Positions 26,942 to 34,302 of a DNA stretch of 64,000 nt are shown here, piece after piece; the stretch's first letter is position 1, and each line of letters opens with the position of its first letter. Location: assembly GCA_963819905.1 (NCBI GenBank), contig CAWFXP010000007.1, positions 1 through 64,000 of the forward strand, read 5' to 3'. The translations under genes and the position numbers were made by a program. The stretch is from CAWCQC01 sp963819905. GTDB lineage: Bacteria > Actinomycetota > Thermoleophilia > Gaiellales > Gaiellaceae. Under the pieces are notes generated by a model. It made no database searches. It saw only the letters and a list, made by a program, of their open reading frames with translations, and was not told the origin of the DNA.

Positions 26942-27300
26942 TCAGACCGAGGCGGTCTCGTCCGCCACCTCGCCGAGCACGAGCTCGAGGTCGCGTGAGC
27001 GGCGGTAGCTCCTGAGCTGCCGCTCCGCGCTCGAGCCGCGCTCGAGCAGATCGGCCACCTGGGCAAGCGCCCAGTCTCCGGCGAGTGCGGTCGCGTCCTC
27101 GGCCACGCGGTCGAGGAGCGACGAGACGAGAGCCCGGGCGCTGACGGGGCGTCGCCGCCGTGCACCATCGGCGCCCGGAGCCCGTGGCGCGCGGCGAGCC
27201 AGCGGTTCTCGGCCACGATCAGCCGGTCGGCGCGCGGGTAGCTGGCTTGCATCGCGGCGACCGCGGCGGTCGCGTGCCGTCCGGTGACGCAGGCCAGCGC
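26942..27300 (-). pseudogene. Carboxylate-amine ligase (GCS2-like), C-terminal fragment
   Basis: The minus strand encodes RLIVAENRWLAARHGL near 27200 and, after a one-base frame change at the G4 run 27145-27148, ALVSSLLDRVAEDATALAGD and ERGSSAERQLRSYRR to a TGA at 26942-26944. This matches the C-terminal helical part of glutamate-cysteine-ligase type 2 / YbdK carboxylate-amine ligases. The N-terminal catalytic two thirds are missing, since the region upstream is the end of the lipoprotein gene. It is a truncated relic, or the result of an assembly join. Confidence 0.55.
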
Positions 27301-28131
27301 TAGGCTGCGCTGACGGTGAGGGCTCCGAGGTCGATCGTCGACCCGGCGCGGTCGGCGAGGTTCGTCACCGCGAGCGTTCTCCCACCCGGCTCGGCCGTGA
27401 GTCGCCACCGGCCCTCCGGTGATGCGGCCGCCGGCAGATCGATGCAGAGGGCGGCGCCGTCGGTCAGCAGCGCGTGGACGAAGTTCCTCGTGCCGTCGCC
27501 GGTAGAGCGTGTAGACCCAGAGACCGTCGTCGCTCTCCGCCCGCGCGAGCGGGTAGCCCTCCATGCGCTCGTCCGGAAAGCGCTTATCGACGATCACGGC
27601 GGGATCGAGCTCGCCGCTGGCGAGATCGAGCATTCGCACCCGGTAGTGCGCAGAGCCCGCCGGCGGCAGGTGCTCGATCAGGAACAGGCGCTCGGCTCGA
27701 GGCGAGAGAGCGTCGAACGAGAACTCGCCGTCCAGGTCGAGGAACCGCGGCGGGCCGGCGAGGTTCGTGTCGAGGACGGCGAAGCGCGTCCGGCCGGGGA
27801 CGGCGGGCGCCTCCTCCGCGAGGACGAGCGTTCGCCCGTTGTGTGAGAGGCCGCCGAGCATCCCCGACACGGTCAGCTTCGGGAGCTCGAAGCGGCCCGC
27901 GACCGTCTGCGTTGCCCGAGCGAGCCCGCTTGCACGGTCGACTGCCGCGACCCGAGTTCGATCTCCGGTGCGTGCGGCAGTGAAGACGAGGTCTGCGTCC
28001 GTTGCGAGGACGCCCGGCAGCGATGCCGTCGAGGGAGACTCGGGAGTGGCTTCGCGGGGCGGCGCCTCGACTGCGGCGGCGCAACCGCCTGCGAGGCCCG
28101 CGAGAACGAGAACGGCGAGAAGGTGGCGCAC
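27300..28131 (-). CDS. Putative lipoprotein, beta-propeller-like, one frameshift
   Basis: A GTG start at 28131 gives a lipoprotein signal peptide with a lipobox (MRHLLAVLVLAGLAGGCAAA; Cys at 17). About 260 residues resembling a WD40/TolB-like propeller follow (ATDADLVFTAARTG, SHNGRTLVLAEEAP, GEFSFDALSPRAERLFLIEH). The frame breaks at 27497-27502 in TACCGGCGACGG. Removing one base gives YGDGTRNFVHALLTDGA, GGRTLAVTNLAD and a TAG at 27300-27302, for about 276 residues. It would be anchored to the outer face of the membrane. No enzymatic motif is seen. Confidence 0.65.
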
Positions 28132-28241
28132 GGCGGGCTCCCTTCGAGGTGTCCACCCTTCCTACGCCCGGCGGGGCGAAAAGGGTCCCGCGCCGCCCCG
28201 GCGGAGCGGCTGTCCGGCGCGTGGTGCCGGTGGGCGGCGCT

Positions 28242-28979
28242 CTAGCGCTCGACCTGGGAGCCGCCGACGATCGCGTCGCGGCCGTCCGGGTAGCGCACCC
28301 AGGCCTTGTGGGTGCCGTCGTAGTCGGGCCCCCAGAGCACGAGGGTCGCCTCGTCACCACGGACCCGGCACGGCTCCGCGCTCTCCGGGTCGAGGCCGCG
28401 CCAGACCCGGATGAAGGGGTTCTCCTCCCACTCCGCGCCGATGGTCGAGGGCTCGCAGTGACCAGGGTGGATGCGCGTCTCGTGCGGCAACGACATGAGA
28501 CGCTCCATGATCGAGTGGACCTGGTCGGCATACCCGGTCGGCCCGCCGCCGGCCGTGCCCCCGACGGTGCCCTTGAACAGGCAGTCCGCGGTCAGGCAGT
28601 CCGTGCCGTCGACGAGGAGCGCAACGTGGTCGAGGCAGTGGCCGGGGGTGGCGATCACCTCGATCTCGAGGTCGCCGGAGCGAATCGCGTCGCCGTCGCC
28701 GATCGTCTCGTCGACGTCGACGCCGGCCTCCCGGGCGAGCTGGTGGCCGAGCACCGGCACGCCGAACCTGGCGGCGTCCGCGGCGCAGGTGACGACGTGA
28801 TCGTGGTGGTGATGGGTGACGAGGACGTGCGTGATCGTGATTCCCTCGCGCTCGACGGCCGAGAGCAGCGGCTCGTTGATCCCGTTCGAGTCGACGAGGA
28901 CGCCGTGGCCACCCGAGCCATCGGCGACGAGGTAGGCGTTCGAAAGCCAGGACGGATGCTCGGTGCGCTCGATGATCAC
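28242..28979 (-). CDS. Metallo-beta-lactamase-fold hydrolase (glyoxalase II-like)
   Basis: A 245-residue MBL-fold enzyme with the zinc motif VLVTHHHHDHVV, ATPGHCLDHVALL, a LTADCLF segment with the bridging Asp, and RIHPGHCEPS with the last His. In actinobacteria a protein of this kind commonly accompanies the thiol-dependent formaldehyde dehydrogenase and may hydrolyse its thioester product. The gene here starts 22 bp after such a dehydrogenase. Start is GTG at 28979. The exact thiol (mycothiol or other) is not shown by the sequence. Confidence 0.83.
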   Translation of the reverse strand: MIIERTEHPSWLSNAYLVADGSGGHGVLVDSNGINEPLLSAVEREGITITHVLVTHHHHDHVVTCAADAARFGVPVLGHQLAREAGVDVDETIGDGDAIRSGDLEIEVIATPGHCLDHVALLVDGTDCLTADCLFKGTVGGTAGGGPTGYADQVHSIMERLMSLPHETRIHPGHCEPSTIGAEWEENPFIRVWRGLDPESAEPCRVRGDEATLVLWGPDYDGTHKAWVRYPDGRDAIVGGSQVER

Positions 28980-29001
28980 GGTTCCTCCGCTGCTCGTGGG
29001 T

Positions 29002-30108
29002 TCAGCCGAACGTGACGACGGTGCGGATCCCCTCTTGGCGTTCCATCGCCTCGAAGGCCTCGTTCACCTCGTCGAGGGGAATGCTCGCGGTGACGAGCGC
29101 GTCGACGTCGATCTCGCCCGCGAGCCAGCGATCGACCAGCTCGGGGACCTGCGAGCGGCCCTTGACGCCGCCGAACGAGGAGCCGGTCACCCGCCGGCCC
29201 GTGATGAGCAGCCGCGGGACGACGTCGAGCGTCTCGCCCTTGCCGGCGACGCCGATCATCGTCGCGAGACCCCACGCTTCCCGAGCGGCCTCGACCGCCT
29301 GCTGCATCACCCGGACGTTGCCGGTGGCCTCGAACGTGTAGTCGGCGCCGAACCCGCCCGTCTCCGAGCGGATCCAGTCGACCGTGTCGTCGGCCGCGAG
29401 CCTCGTCTCGGTGGCGCCGTGGCGCCTCGCCTCGGCAAGCCGGTCCTCGGACAGGTCGATCGCGACGATCCGCTCGGCACCGGCCAGGCGGCAGCCGATC
29501 ACCGCGCCGAGCCCGACGAGGCCGCAGCCGAAGACGGCACAGGTCGAGCCGGGCTCGACGCGCGCCGTGTAGAGGGCGGCGCCGATCCCCGTCGAGAGGC
29601 CGCAGGCGAAGGGCGCACACCCCTCGAGCGGCGCCTCGGGGCTCACCTTCGCGAGCGCGATCTCGGGCATGACCGTGTACTCGGAGAACGTCGACGTGCC
29701 CATGAAATGGCGAAGCGGCTCGCCGTCTCGCGAGAAGCGCGCGGTGCCGTCGGGCAGGTAGCCGAGGCCCTGCTGGTCGCGGATGGCGACGCAGCGGTTC
29801 GTGCGCGGGCTGCGGCAGTGGACGCATTCGCCGCACTCGGGGGCGAAGAGGGTGACCACGTGATCGCCCGGCGCGACGAACCGGACGCCGTCGCCGACCC
29901 GCTCGACGATCCCTGCGCCCTCGTGGCCGAGCACGCACGGGACGTAGCCCGATGGGTCGGCCCCCGACGCGGTGTAGAGATCCGTGTGGCAGACGCCGCA
30001 CGCGGCCAGGCGAACGAGCACCTCGCCGGCCTCGGGCTCGGCGAGCTCGACCTCCTGGACGACGAGCGGCTTGCCGAACTCCTCGAGAACCGCGGCCCTG
30101 GTCTTCAC
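29002..30108 (-). CDS. Zinc alcohol dehydrogenase, class III / thiol-formaldehyde type
   Basis: A 368-residue MDR-family enzyme. It has GVCHTDLYTASG with the catalytic zinc Cys, VLGHEGAGIVE with His-Glu, the structural zinc Cys set in PECGECVHCRSPRTNRC, and the NAD fold FGCGLVGLGAVIG followed by AIDLSEDRL with the Asp favouring NAD. The layout and the SSFGGVKGRSQVPELVDRWL segment match class III enzymes acting on S-hydroxymethyl thiols, also used for longer alcohols. Pairing with the MBL hydrolase supports formaldehyde detoxification. Start GTG at 30108. Confidence 0.85.
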   Translation of the reverse strand: MKTRAAVLEEFGKPLVVQEVELAEPEAGEVLVRLAACGVCHTDLYTASGADPSGYVPCVLGHEGAGIVERVGDGVRFVAPGDHVVTLFAPECGECVHCRSPRTNRCVAIRDQQGLGYLPDGTARFSRDGEPLRHFMGTSTFSEYTVMPEIALAKVSPEAPLEGCAPFACGLSTGIGAALYTARVEPGSTCAVFGCGLVGLGAVIGCRLAGAERIVAIDLSEDRLAEARRHGATETRLAADDTVDWIRSETGGFGADYTFEATGNVRVMQQAVEAAREAWGLATMIGVAGKGETLDVVPRLLITGRRVTGSSFGGVKGRSQVPELVDRWLAGEIDVDALVTASIPLDEVNEAFEAMERQEGIRTVVTFG

Positions 30109-30191
30109 GCGCGGGATCCTATCGCCGGTCTCTTGACGGGTACAGATCCGGTGCGAGGCTCGCTAGTCGTTGTCGAGGAGGGAGGAACGAC

Positions 30192-30614
30192 ATGGCGGAC
30201 ACGACGCGGCTCGGGCGGGCGGTCGAGGAGTTCAACCGGCATGACGAGGCCTATTTCGATCTGTACACCGACGGCGTTGCCGTGCACGGGCTTCCCGGGA
30301 CGCAGGGAACCCTCGACAAGCAGGGTGTGATCGAGTTCTTCCGTGTGTTCTGGGCGGCGTTTCCCGACGCTACGGTCGAGCCGCTCGACATGTTCGACTC
30401 GGGTGACCGCGTCTCGGTACGCCTCCGGGTCAGTGGTACACACCGCGGCGAGCTCCTGGGGATTGCCGCATCCGGGAACGAGGTCGACGTCGAGGAGATC
30501 ACGATCTTCAAGCTGGACGACGCAGGACGCTGCGTCGAGCGATGGGTGCGGCTCGACGAGATCGGCTTCCTGCAGCAGATCGGCGCTATGCCGGTCGCGG
30601 CGGCTCCCGAGTGA
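30192..30614 (+). CDS. SnoaL/NTF2-like small protein
   Basis: A 140-residue cone-fold protein of the SnoaL-like polyketide-cyclase group. It has EEFNRHDEAYFDLYTDGVAV, GVIEFFRVFWAAFPDATVEP, RVSVRLRVSGTHRGELLGI and RCVERWVRLDEIGFLQQIGA. These proteins serve as ester cyclases, isomerases or simple binding domains, and the sequence does not tell which. ATG at 30192 is preceded by GGAGGGAGG. It is divergent from the alcohol dehydrogenase. Confidence 0.75.
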   Translation: MADTTRLGRAVEEFNRHDEAYFDLYTDGVAVHGLPGTQGTLDKQGVIEFFRVFWAAFPDATVEPLDMFDSGDRVSVRLRVSGTHRGELLGIAASGNEVDVEEITIFKLDDAGRCVERWVRLDEIGFLQQIGAMPVAAAPE

Positions 30615-30624
30615 CCGCGGGCGC

Positions 30625-31086
30625 TCAGTTGCGCCGGCCGGTCGGCAGCACCATCTGCACTCCTTGGAGCTCGTCCCGCCGGAAACCGCAGGCGGCATAG
30701 AACGCCTCGGCCTCGGCGCCGTCCGCGAGCACCCAGGCCTCGCCGATCGATTCGTCCAGCATGAACCGGCGCAGCGTCTCGACCAGGGCGCTGCCCACTC
30801 CGCGCCGTCGCTCTGCCCGCCGGACGCCGATGTCGTAGAGGAGCACCTGGCGGGGCTCGCCGGCGCGCCTGCGCTCGAGGTATGCGAGCAGGTGCCCGAT
30901 GATCCGGTCGCCGTCTCGCGCTACCCAGTGAAGGACCGACGGGTCGGCGAGGAAGGCGGCAGCGTCCTCCGGCGCCAGCGGCCGGGTCGGCTCGTCTCCG
31001 CCGTCGAGGCCGAAGTCGTCGTCGTCCTCGGCGAGCAGCGTCAGAAGCGCCTCGTCGCCGGGACCGAGCCGCTCGATCTCGAGCAT
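30625..31086 (-). CDS. GNAT-family N-acetyltransferase
   Basis: A 153-residue GNAT protein with an acidic N-terminal loop (EDDDDFGLDGGDE) resembling the AAC(3)-I branch. The acetyl-CoA P-loop is IGVRRAERRRGVGSALVETL, and AEAFYAACGFRRDEL ends the fold. The start ATG at 31086 overlaps the stop of the GlcD-like gene (TGATG). A longer reading from 31173 would lie inside that gene. Substrate is unknown, and an antibiotic-modifying role should not be assumed. Confidence 0.78.
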   Translation of the reverse strand: MLEIERLGPGDEALLTLLAEDDDDFGLDGGDEPTRPLAPEDAAAFLADPSVLHWVARDGDRIIGHLLAYLERRRAGEPRQVLLYDIGVRRAERRRGVGSALVETLRRFMLDESIGEAWVLADGAEAEAFYAACGFRRDELQGVQMVLPTGRRN

Positions 31087-32444
31087 CACGCCTTCTTCCC
31101 CGGGTTGAGGAGGTTCTTCGGGTCGAACGCCTGCTTGACCGCGCGGTGGAGCTCCAGCGCGCGCGGGCCCCACTGCTTCTCGAGCTGCCCGCGCTTCAGC
31201 CAGCCGAGGCCGTGCTCGCCGGAGATCGTCCCGCCGAGGGCGACCGCGAGCTCGAACAGCTCGTCGACGGCCCGGTCGGCCCGGCTCACCTCGTCCGGAT
31301 CACGAGGGTCGACGAGGAAGTTCGAGTGGACGTTCCCGTCGCCGGCGTGCCCCCAGCTGATCGCCTGGAGATCGTGGCGACGGCCGATCGCGACCGTTCC
31401 GTCGATGATCTCGGCCAGCCGGTCGACGGGAACTGCCACGTCCTCGGCGACCTTGCCGCCCCGCACCGCCGCGGCCGCGAACGCAACTCCCTCCCGCCAG
31501 CGCCAGAGCGCGGCGACGTCGGACGGGGCGGTCGGGCGGCGAACGTCGAGCGCCTCCTCGGCCAGCGCGCCCGCGAGGTCGGAGGCGAGCGCCGCCGCCT
31601 CGCCGTACGAGCCGTCGGCCTCGGCGACGACGAGGAACCCGGCGTTTGCGGGCACGCCGCCCGGGAACGAGCCTCCCGCGGCGGCAACCGCCCCGGCGTC
31701 GAGGTACTCGATCGCGGCCGCCTCGAGGCCGCTCCCGAGAACGCGCTCGATCGCCTCGCAGCCGGCCGCCGTGCCCTCGTAGAAGGCGGCAACCGGCAGG
31801 AACGTCTCGGGCGCGGGAAGCAGCCGGAGCCAGGCGGCGGTCACGATCCCGAGCGTCCCCTCGGAGCCGACGAGCAGGCTCCGCAGGTCGTACCCGGCGA
31901 CGTCCTTGCGGGTCGCTCCCCCGAACGTGACCAGCTCGCCCGGCGGGACGGCCGCCTCGAGCCCGAGCACCCAGCGCCCGGTCACGCCGTACTTGAACGC
32001 ATGCGGCCCGCCGGCGTTGGTCGCGATGTTGCCGCCGATCAGGGACTGCTCGGCCGCGCCGGGGTCCGGCGGGAAGAAGAGACCGTTCTCTCGCGCCAGT
32101 CGACGCACGTCGCCCGTCCGGACGCCCGCCTCGACGTGGACCAGCCAGAGAAGCGCCTCGAAACGCCGGACGCGGTTCAGCCGCTCGGTGGCGAGGACGA
32201 CCCCGCCGTCGATCGGCACTGCGCCTGCCGCGTAGCCGGTCCCGCCCCCGCGGGTGGTGAGAACGACGTCGTTCGCGTAGCACCAGGCGAGCACCGCCGC
32301 CACCTCCTCGGCGGTGCCGGGAAGGACGATCGCGTCGGCGCGTCCGCGAAATCCTCGCGTCGCCGTCGCGTCCTCGAGATATGCGCTTTCGGTGCCGGGA
32401 AGGACGTTCTCGGCCCCGACGATTCCGGCGAGCTCGCGTCTCAC
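31086..32444 (-). CDS. FAD-binding oxidase, GlcD / D-lactate dehydrogenase type
   Basis: A 452-residue FAD-linked 2-hydroxyacid dehydrogenase of the glycolate oxidase subunit D group. It has the PCMH FAD site LTTRGGGTGYAAGAVPIDGG, then AEQSLIGGNIATNAGGPHAF, RSLLVGSEGTLGIVT, the metal/substrate region GHAGDGNVHSNFLVDP and the end GEHGLGWLKR..FDPKNLLNPGK. The start is uncertain. I take GTG at 32444 because the conserved domain begins about 10 residues later and no ATG is suitable. GlcE and GlcF partners are absent, so it may act as a single-subunit enzyme. Coupled to the GNAT gene. Confidence 0.85.
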   Translation of the reverse strand: MRRELAGIVGAENVLPGTESAYLEDATATRGFRGRADAIVLPGTAEEVAAVLAWCYANDVVLTTRGGGTGYAAGAVPIDGGVVLATERLNRVRRFEALLWLVHVEAGVRTGDVRRLARENGLFFPPDPGAAEQSLIGGNIATNAGGPHAFKYGVTGRWVLGLEAAVPPGELVTFGGATRKDVAGYDLRSLLVGSEGTLGIVTAAWLRLLPAPETFLPVAAFYEGTAAGCEAIERVLGSGLEAAAIEYLDAGAVAAAGGSFPGGVPANAGFLVVAEADGSYGEAAALASDLAGALAEEALDVRRPTAPSDVAALWRWREGVAFAAAAVRGGKVAEDVAVPVDRLAEIIDGTVAIGRRHDLQAISWGHAGDGNVHSNFLVDPRDPDEVSRADRAVDELFELAVALGGTISGEHGLGWLKRGQLEKQWGPRALELHRAVKQAFDPKNLLNPGKKA

Positions 32445-32525
32445 CGGGGCAGGAAACGGCCGCTCTGGAGGAAAAGTGACCGTCGTGGGTGCGGCACGAG
32501 ACCGAGGTTCTACCAGGTTGCGGGT

Positions 32526-33689
32526 TTGCTGACGCCGGCGATGCTGCGCGCGACCAGGCCGCCGCGCTCGTTTCGCGGGTACGACAGGACGGCCGTGAAC
32601 GCGCTGCTCGACCAGCTCGCGGGCAGGCTCGAGGAGGCCGAGGCCGGCTGCGCGGCGGTCCGCGAGCGCGAGGCTGCACTCCGGCGAGAGCTCGAGGCCG
32701 ACGAGAGCCTGGATCGCGGCATCCGCGAGACGATGCTCACGGCGCACCGGGAGATCGACCGGATGGAGGCCGAGGCGAGGCGCGAATCGGAAGCGCTCCG
32801 AGAGCGCGCGCGCATAGAGGCGCTCGAGATCGAGGCGACGCTCGAGGAGGAGCACGAAGCCGTCGCAGCGAGCCTCGCCGATGTGCGCGCGATCGAGGCC
32901 GGGCTGCGAGCGAAGACGCGCGAGCTCGTCGAGGAGGCGCTCCGGGAGCTCATGGGCACCATGGCAGTGGCTGCCGCGGAGGTGGTCGAGGAGCCGGCCC
33001 CGCCTCGGATCGAGCAGACCCAGCCGATTCCGGTTCTGCCGCCGCCGGCGGCACGCCCCGAGCCGGAGCCGGCTCAGGTGCCCGAGGAAGCGCCGGAGCC
33101 CGACACGGCCGAGGATACGCTCGGCTTCGGCCTACCGGTCGCCGAGGAAGACAGCGGCGGTAGGGTCTCGGAAGCCGCGCCTGCGTCCCGGCGGCCGTTC
33201 GTCCTCTCCTTCGCGATTCTCCTCGTCGGCGCGCTCGTCGCCGTCGGCATCTGGCAGCTCAGCTCGGCCGACGGCGCTTCGCAGGCGAGCGCGAGTCCCG
33301 GGCCGGCGCCGGCGCCGGAGAGCGCTGCGCCCGTTCCGGAAGCCGAGACGACGCCCGAGGAGGCCGCTGTCACCGAGACGCCGGTCGTCGAGGCCGACGG
33401 TCCCGCCCCCGTCGAGGTCGTCGAGAAGGCGGCCCTCGTGATCGAGGCGACCCGGGGCGATTGCTGGCTACAGGTCCGCGCCGGATCGGCGAACGGACGC
33501 CTCCTCTACGACGGCTTTCTCTACCAGGGCGACCAGGAGCGCTTCAGCGCCCGGCGGCTCTGGGTGCGATTCGGAAATCCCGCGAACGTGACCGCCACCC
33601 TCGGCGGGCAGCCGGTCGACGATCTCCCGGCAGGAACAGGCGACGTGGTCGTGACGGCGGCGGGCGTGAAGACGGTGTCGCTCGGATGA
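32526..33689 (+). CDS. DivIVA-like coiled coil, one membrane helix, RodZ-like DUF4115 domain
   Basis: A 387-residue protein joining three parts. Residues 1-40 read LTPAMLRATRPPRSFRGYDR, the N-terminal DivIVA membrane-targeting motif. Residues 40-150 form a charged coiled coil (REREAALRRELEADESLDRG). After an acidic Pro/Glu linker, one membrane helix (PFVLSFAILLVGALVAVGIW) lies near residue 230, then another Pro/Ala/Glu linker. The C-terminal 75 residues match the DUF4115 domain of RodZ (RGDCWLQVRAGSANGRLLY, YQGDQERFSARRLWVRFGNP, ending VSLG). TTG at 32526 fits the DivIVA consensus best, with ATG at 32541 as the alternative. A likely cell-shape or division scaffold. Confidence 0.75.
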   Translation: MLTPAMLRATRPPRSFRGYDRTAVNALLDQLAGRLEEAEAGCAAVREREAALRRELEADESLDRGIRETMLTAHREIDRMEAEARRESEALRERARIEALEIEATLEEEHEAVAASLADVRAIEAGLRAKTRELVEEALRELMGTMAVAAAEVVEEPAPPRIEQTQPIPVLPPPAARPEPEPAQVPEEAPEPDTAEDTLGFGLPVAEEDSGGRVSEAAPASRRPFVLSFAILLVGALVAVGIWQLSSADGASQASASPGPAPAPESAAPVPEAETTPEEAAVTETPVVEADGPAPVEVVEKAALVIEATRGDCWLQVRAGSANGRLLYDGFLYQGDQERFSARRLWVRFGNPANVTATLGGQPVDDLPAGTGDVVVTAAGVKTVSLG

Positions 33690-33740
33690 GCCTGGCCACT
33701 CTGCCCCGATGCCCCTACCCTGCATGAGAGGAACGAGACC

Positions 33741-34277
33741 GTGACCAGCGAATCGCCGACGCCACAGGACCTCCGGGCTATGCTCCCGCGGGCCATGCGC
33801 GGGTACGAGCCGGCGGCCGTCGATCGCCTGCTCGACGAGTTCGCGGCAGGCGAGGCGTCACTGCGCCGGGAACGCGAGCAGCTCGAGGCCCGCGTCGCGA
33901 AGCTCGAAGGAGAGCTCGCCGAGCACCGTGAGTTGCAGGGCCTCATGCGTGACGCGCTCGTCTCGGCGCAGCGCGCCGCCGACGAGCTGAAGGCCAGCAC
34001 GAAGCGTGAGTGCGAGGAGTCCGTCGCACGGGCGCGTGAGGACGCGGACGCGATCCGGGCCGAGGCGCAGAGAGACCGCGAACGAACCGAGGCCGAGATC
34101 CGCCGGCTGAAGGTCGCCGAGCAGGAGATCCGCGCGAGCTACAAGGTGCTGCTCCACGCAGCTCTCGACCGGCTCGACGAGTCGCCTGGCGCGGAGACGC
34201 CGAGGCCGTCGCTCCTGGACGCGCTCGCCCCCGACCGCGTGACCAAGCAGGGCAAGGCCCCGAAGTCCTCGGACTGA
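33741..34277 (+). CDS. DivIVA-domain coiled-coil protein
   Basis: A 178-residue cytoplasmic protein. PTPQDLRAMLPRAMRGYEPA, then AVDRLLDEFAA, is the DivIVA-like N-terminal motif with conserved Gly-Tyr. A coiled coil of about 110 residues rich in Glu and Arg follows, then a short Pro-rich tail. GTG start at 33741, 51 bp after the DivIVA-DUF4115 gene, same strand. The pair probably acts together at curved membrane (poles or septum). No enzymatic motif. Confidence 0.78.
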   Translation: MTSESPTPQDLRAMLPRAMRGYEPAAVDRLLDEFAAGEASLRREREQLEARVAKLEGELAEHRELQGLMRDALVSAQRAADELKASTKRECEESVARAREDADAIRAEAQRDRERTEAEIRRLKVAEQEIRASYKVLLHAALDRLDESPGAETPRPSLLDALAPDRVTKQGKAPKSSD

Positions 34278-34302
34278 AGGACGTGCCCCCGCGCCCGAAG
34301 CC

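Noticed and set aside
28150..28230. GC-rich complementary-looking stretch upstream of the lipoprotein gene
   Set aside because: The apparent arms (cggcggggcg and gccgccccggcgg) do not form a continuous stem, so it is most likely base composition.
31146..32525. An N-terminal extension of the DivIVA-DUF4115 protein over the GlcD-like gene
   Set aside because: The extension is antisense to a certain FAD oxidase. The DivIVA motif LTPAxxR sets the start at 32526 or 32541.
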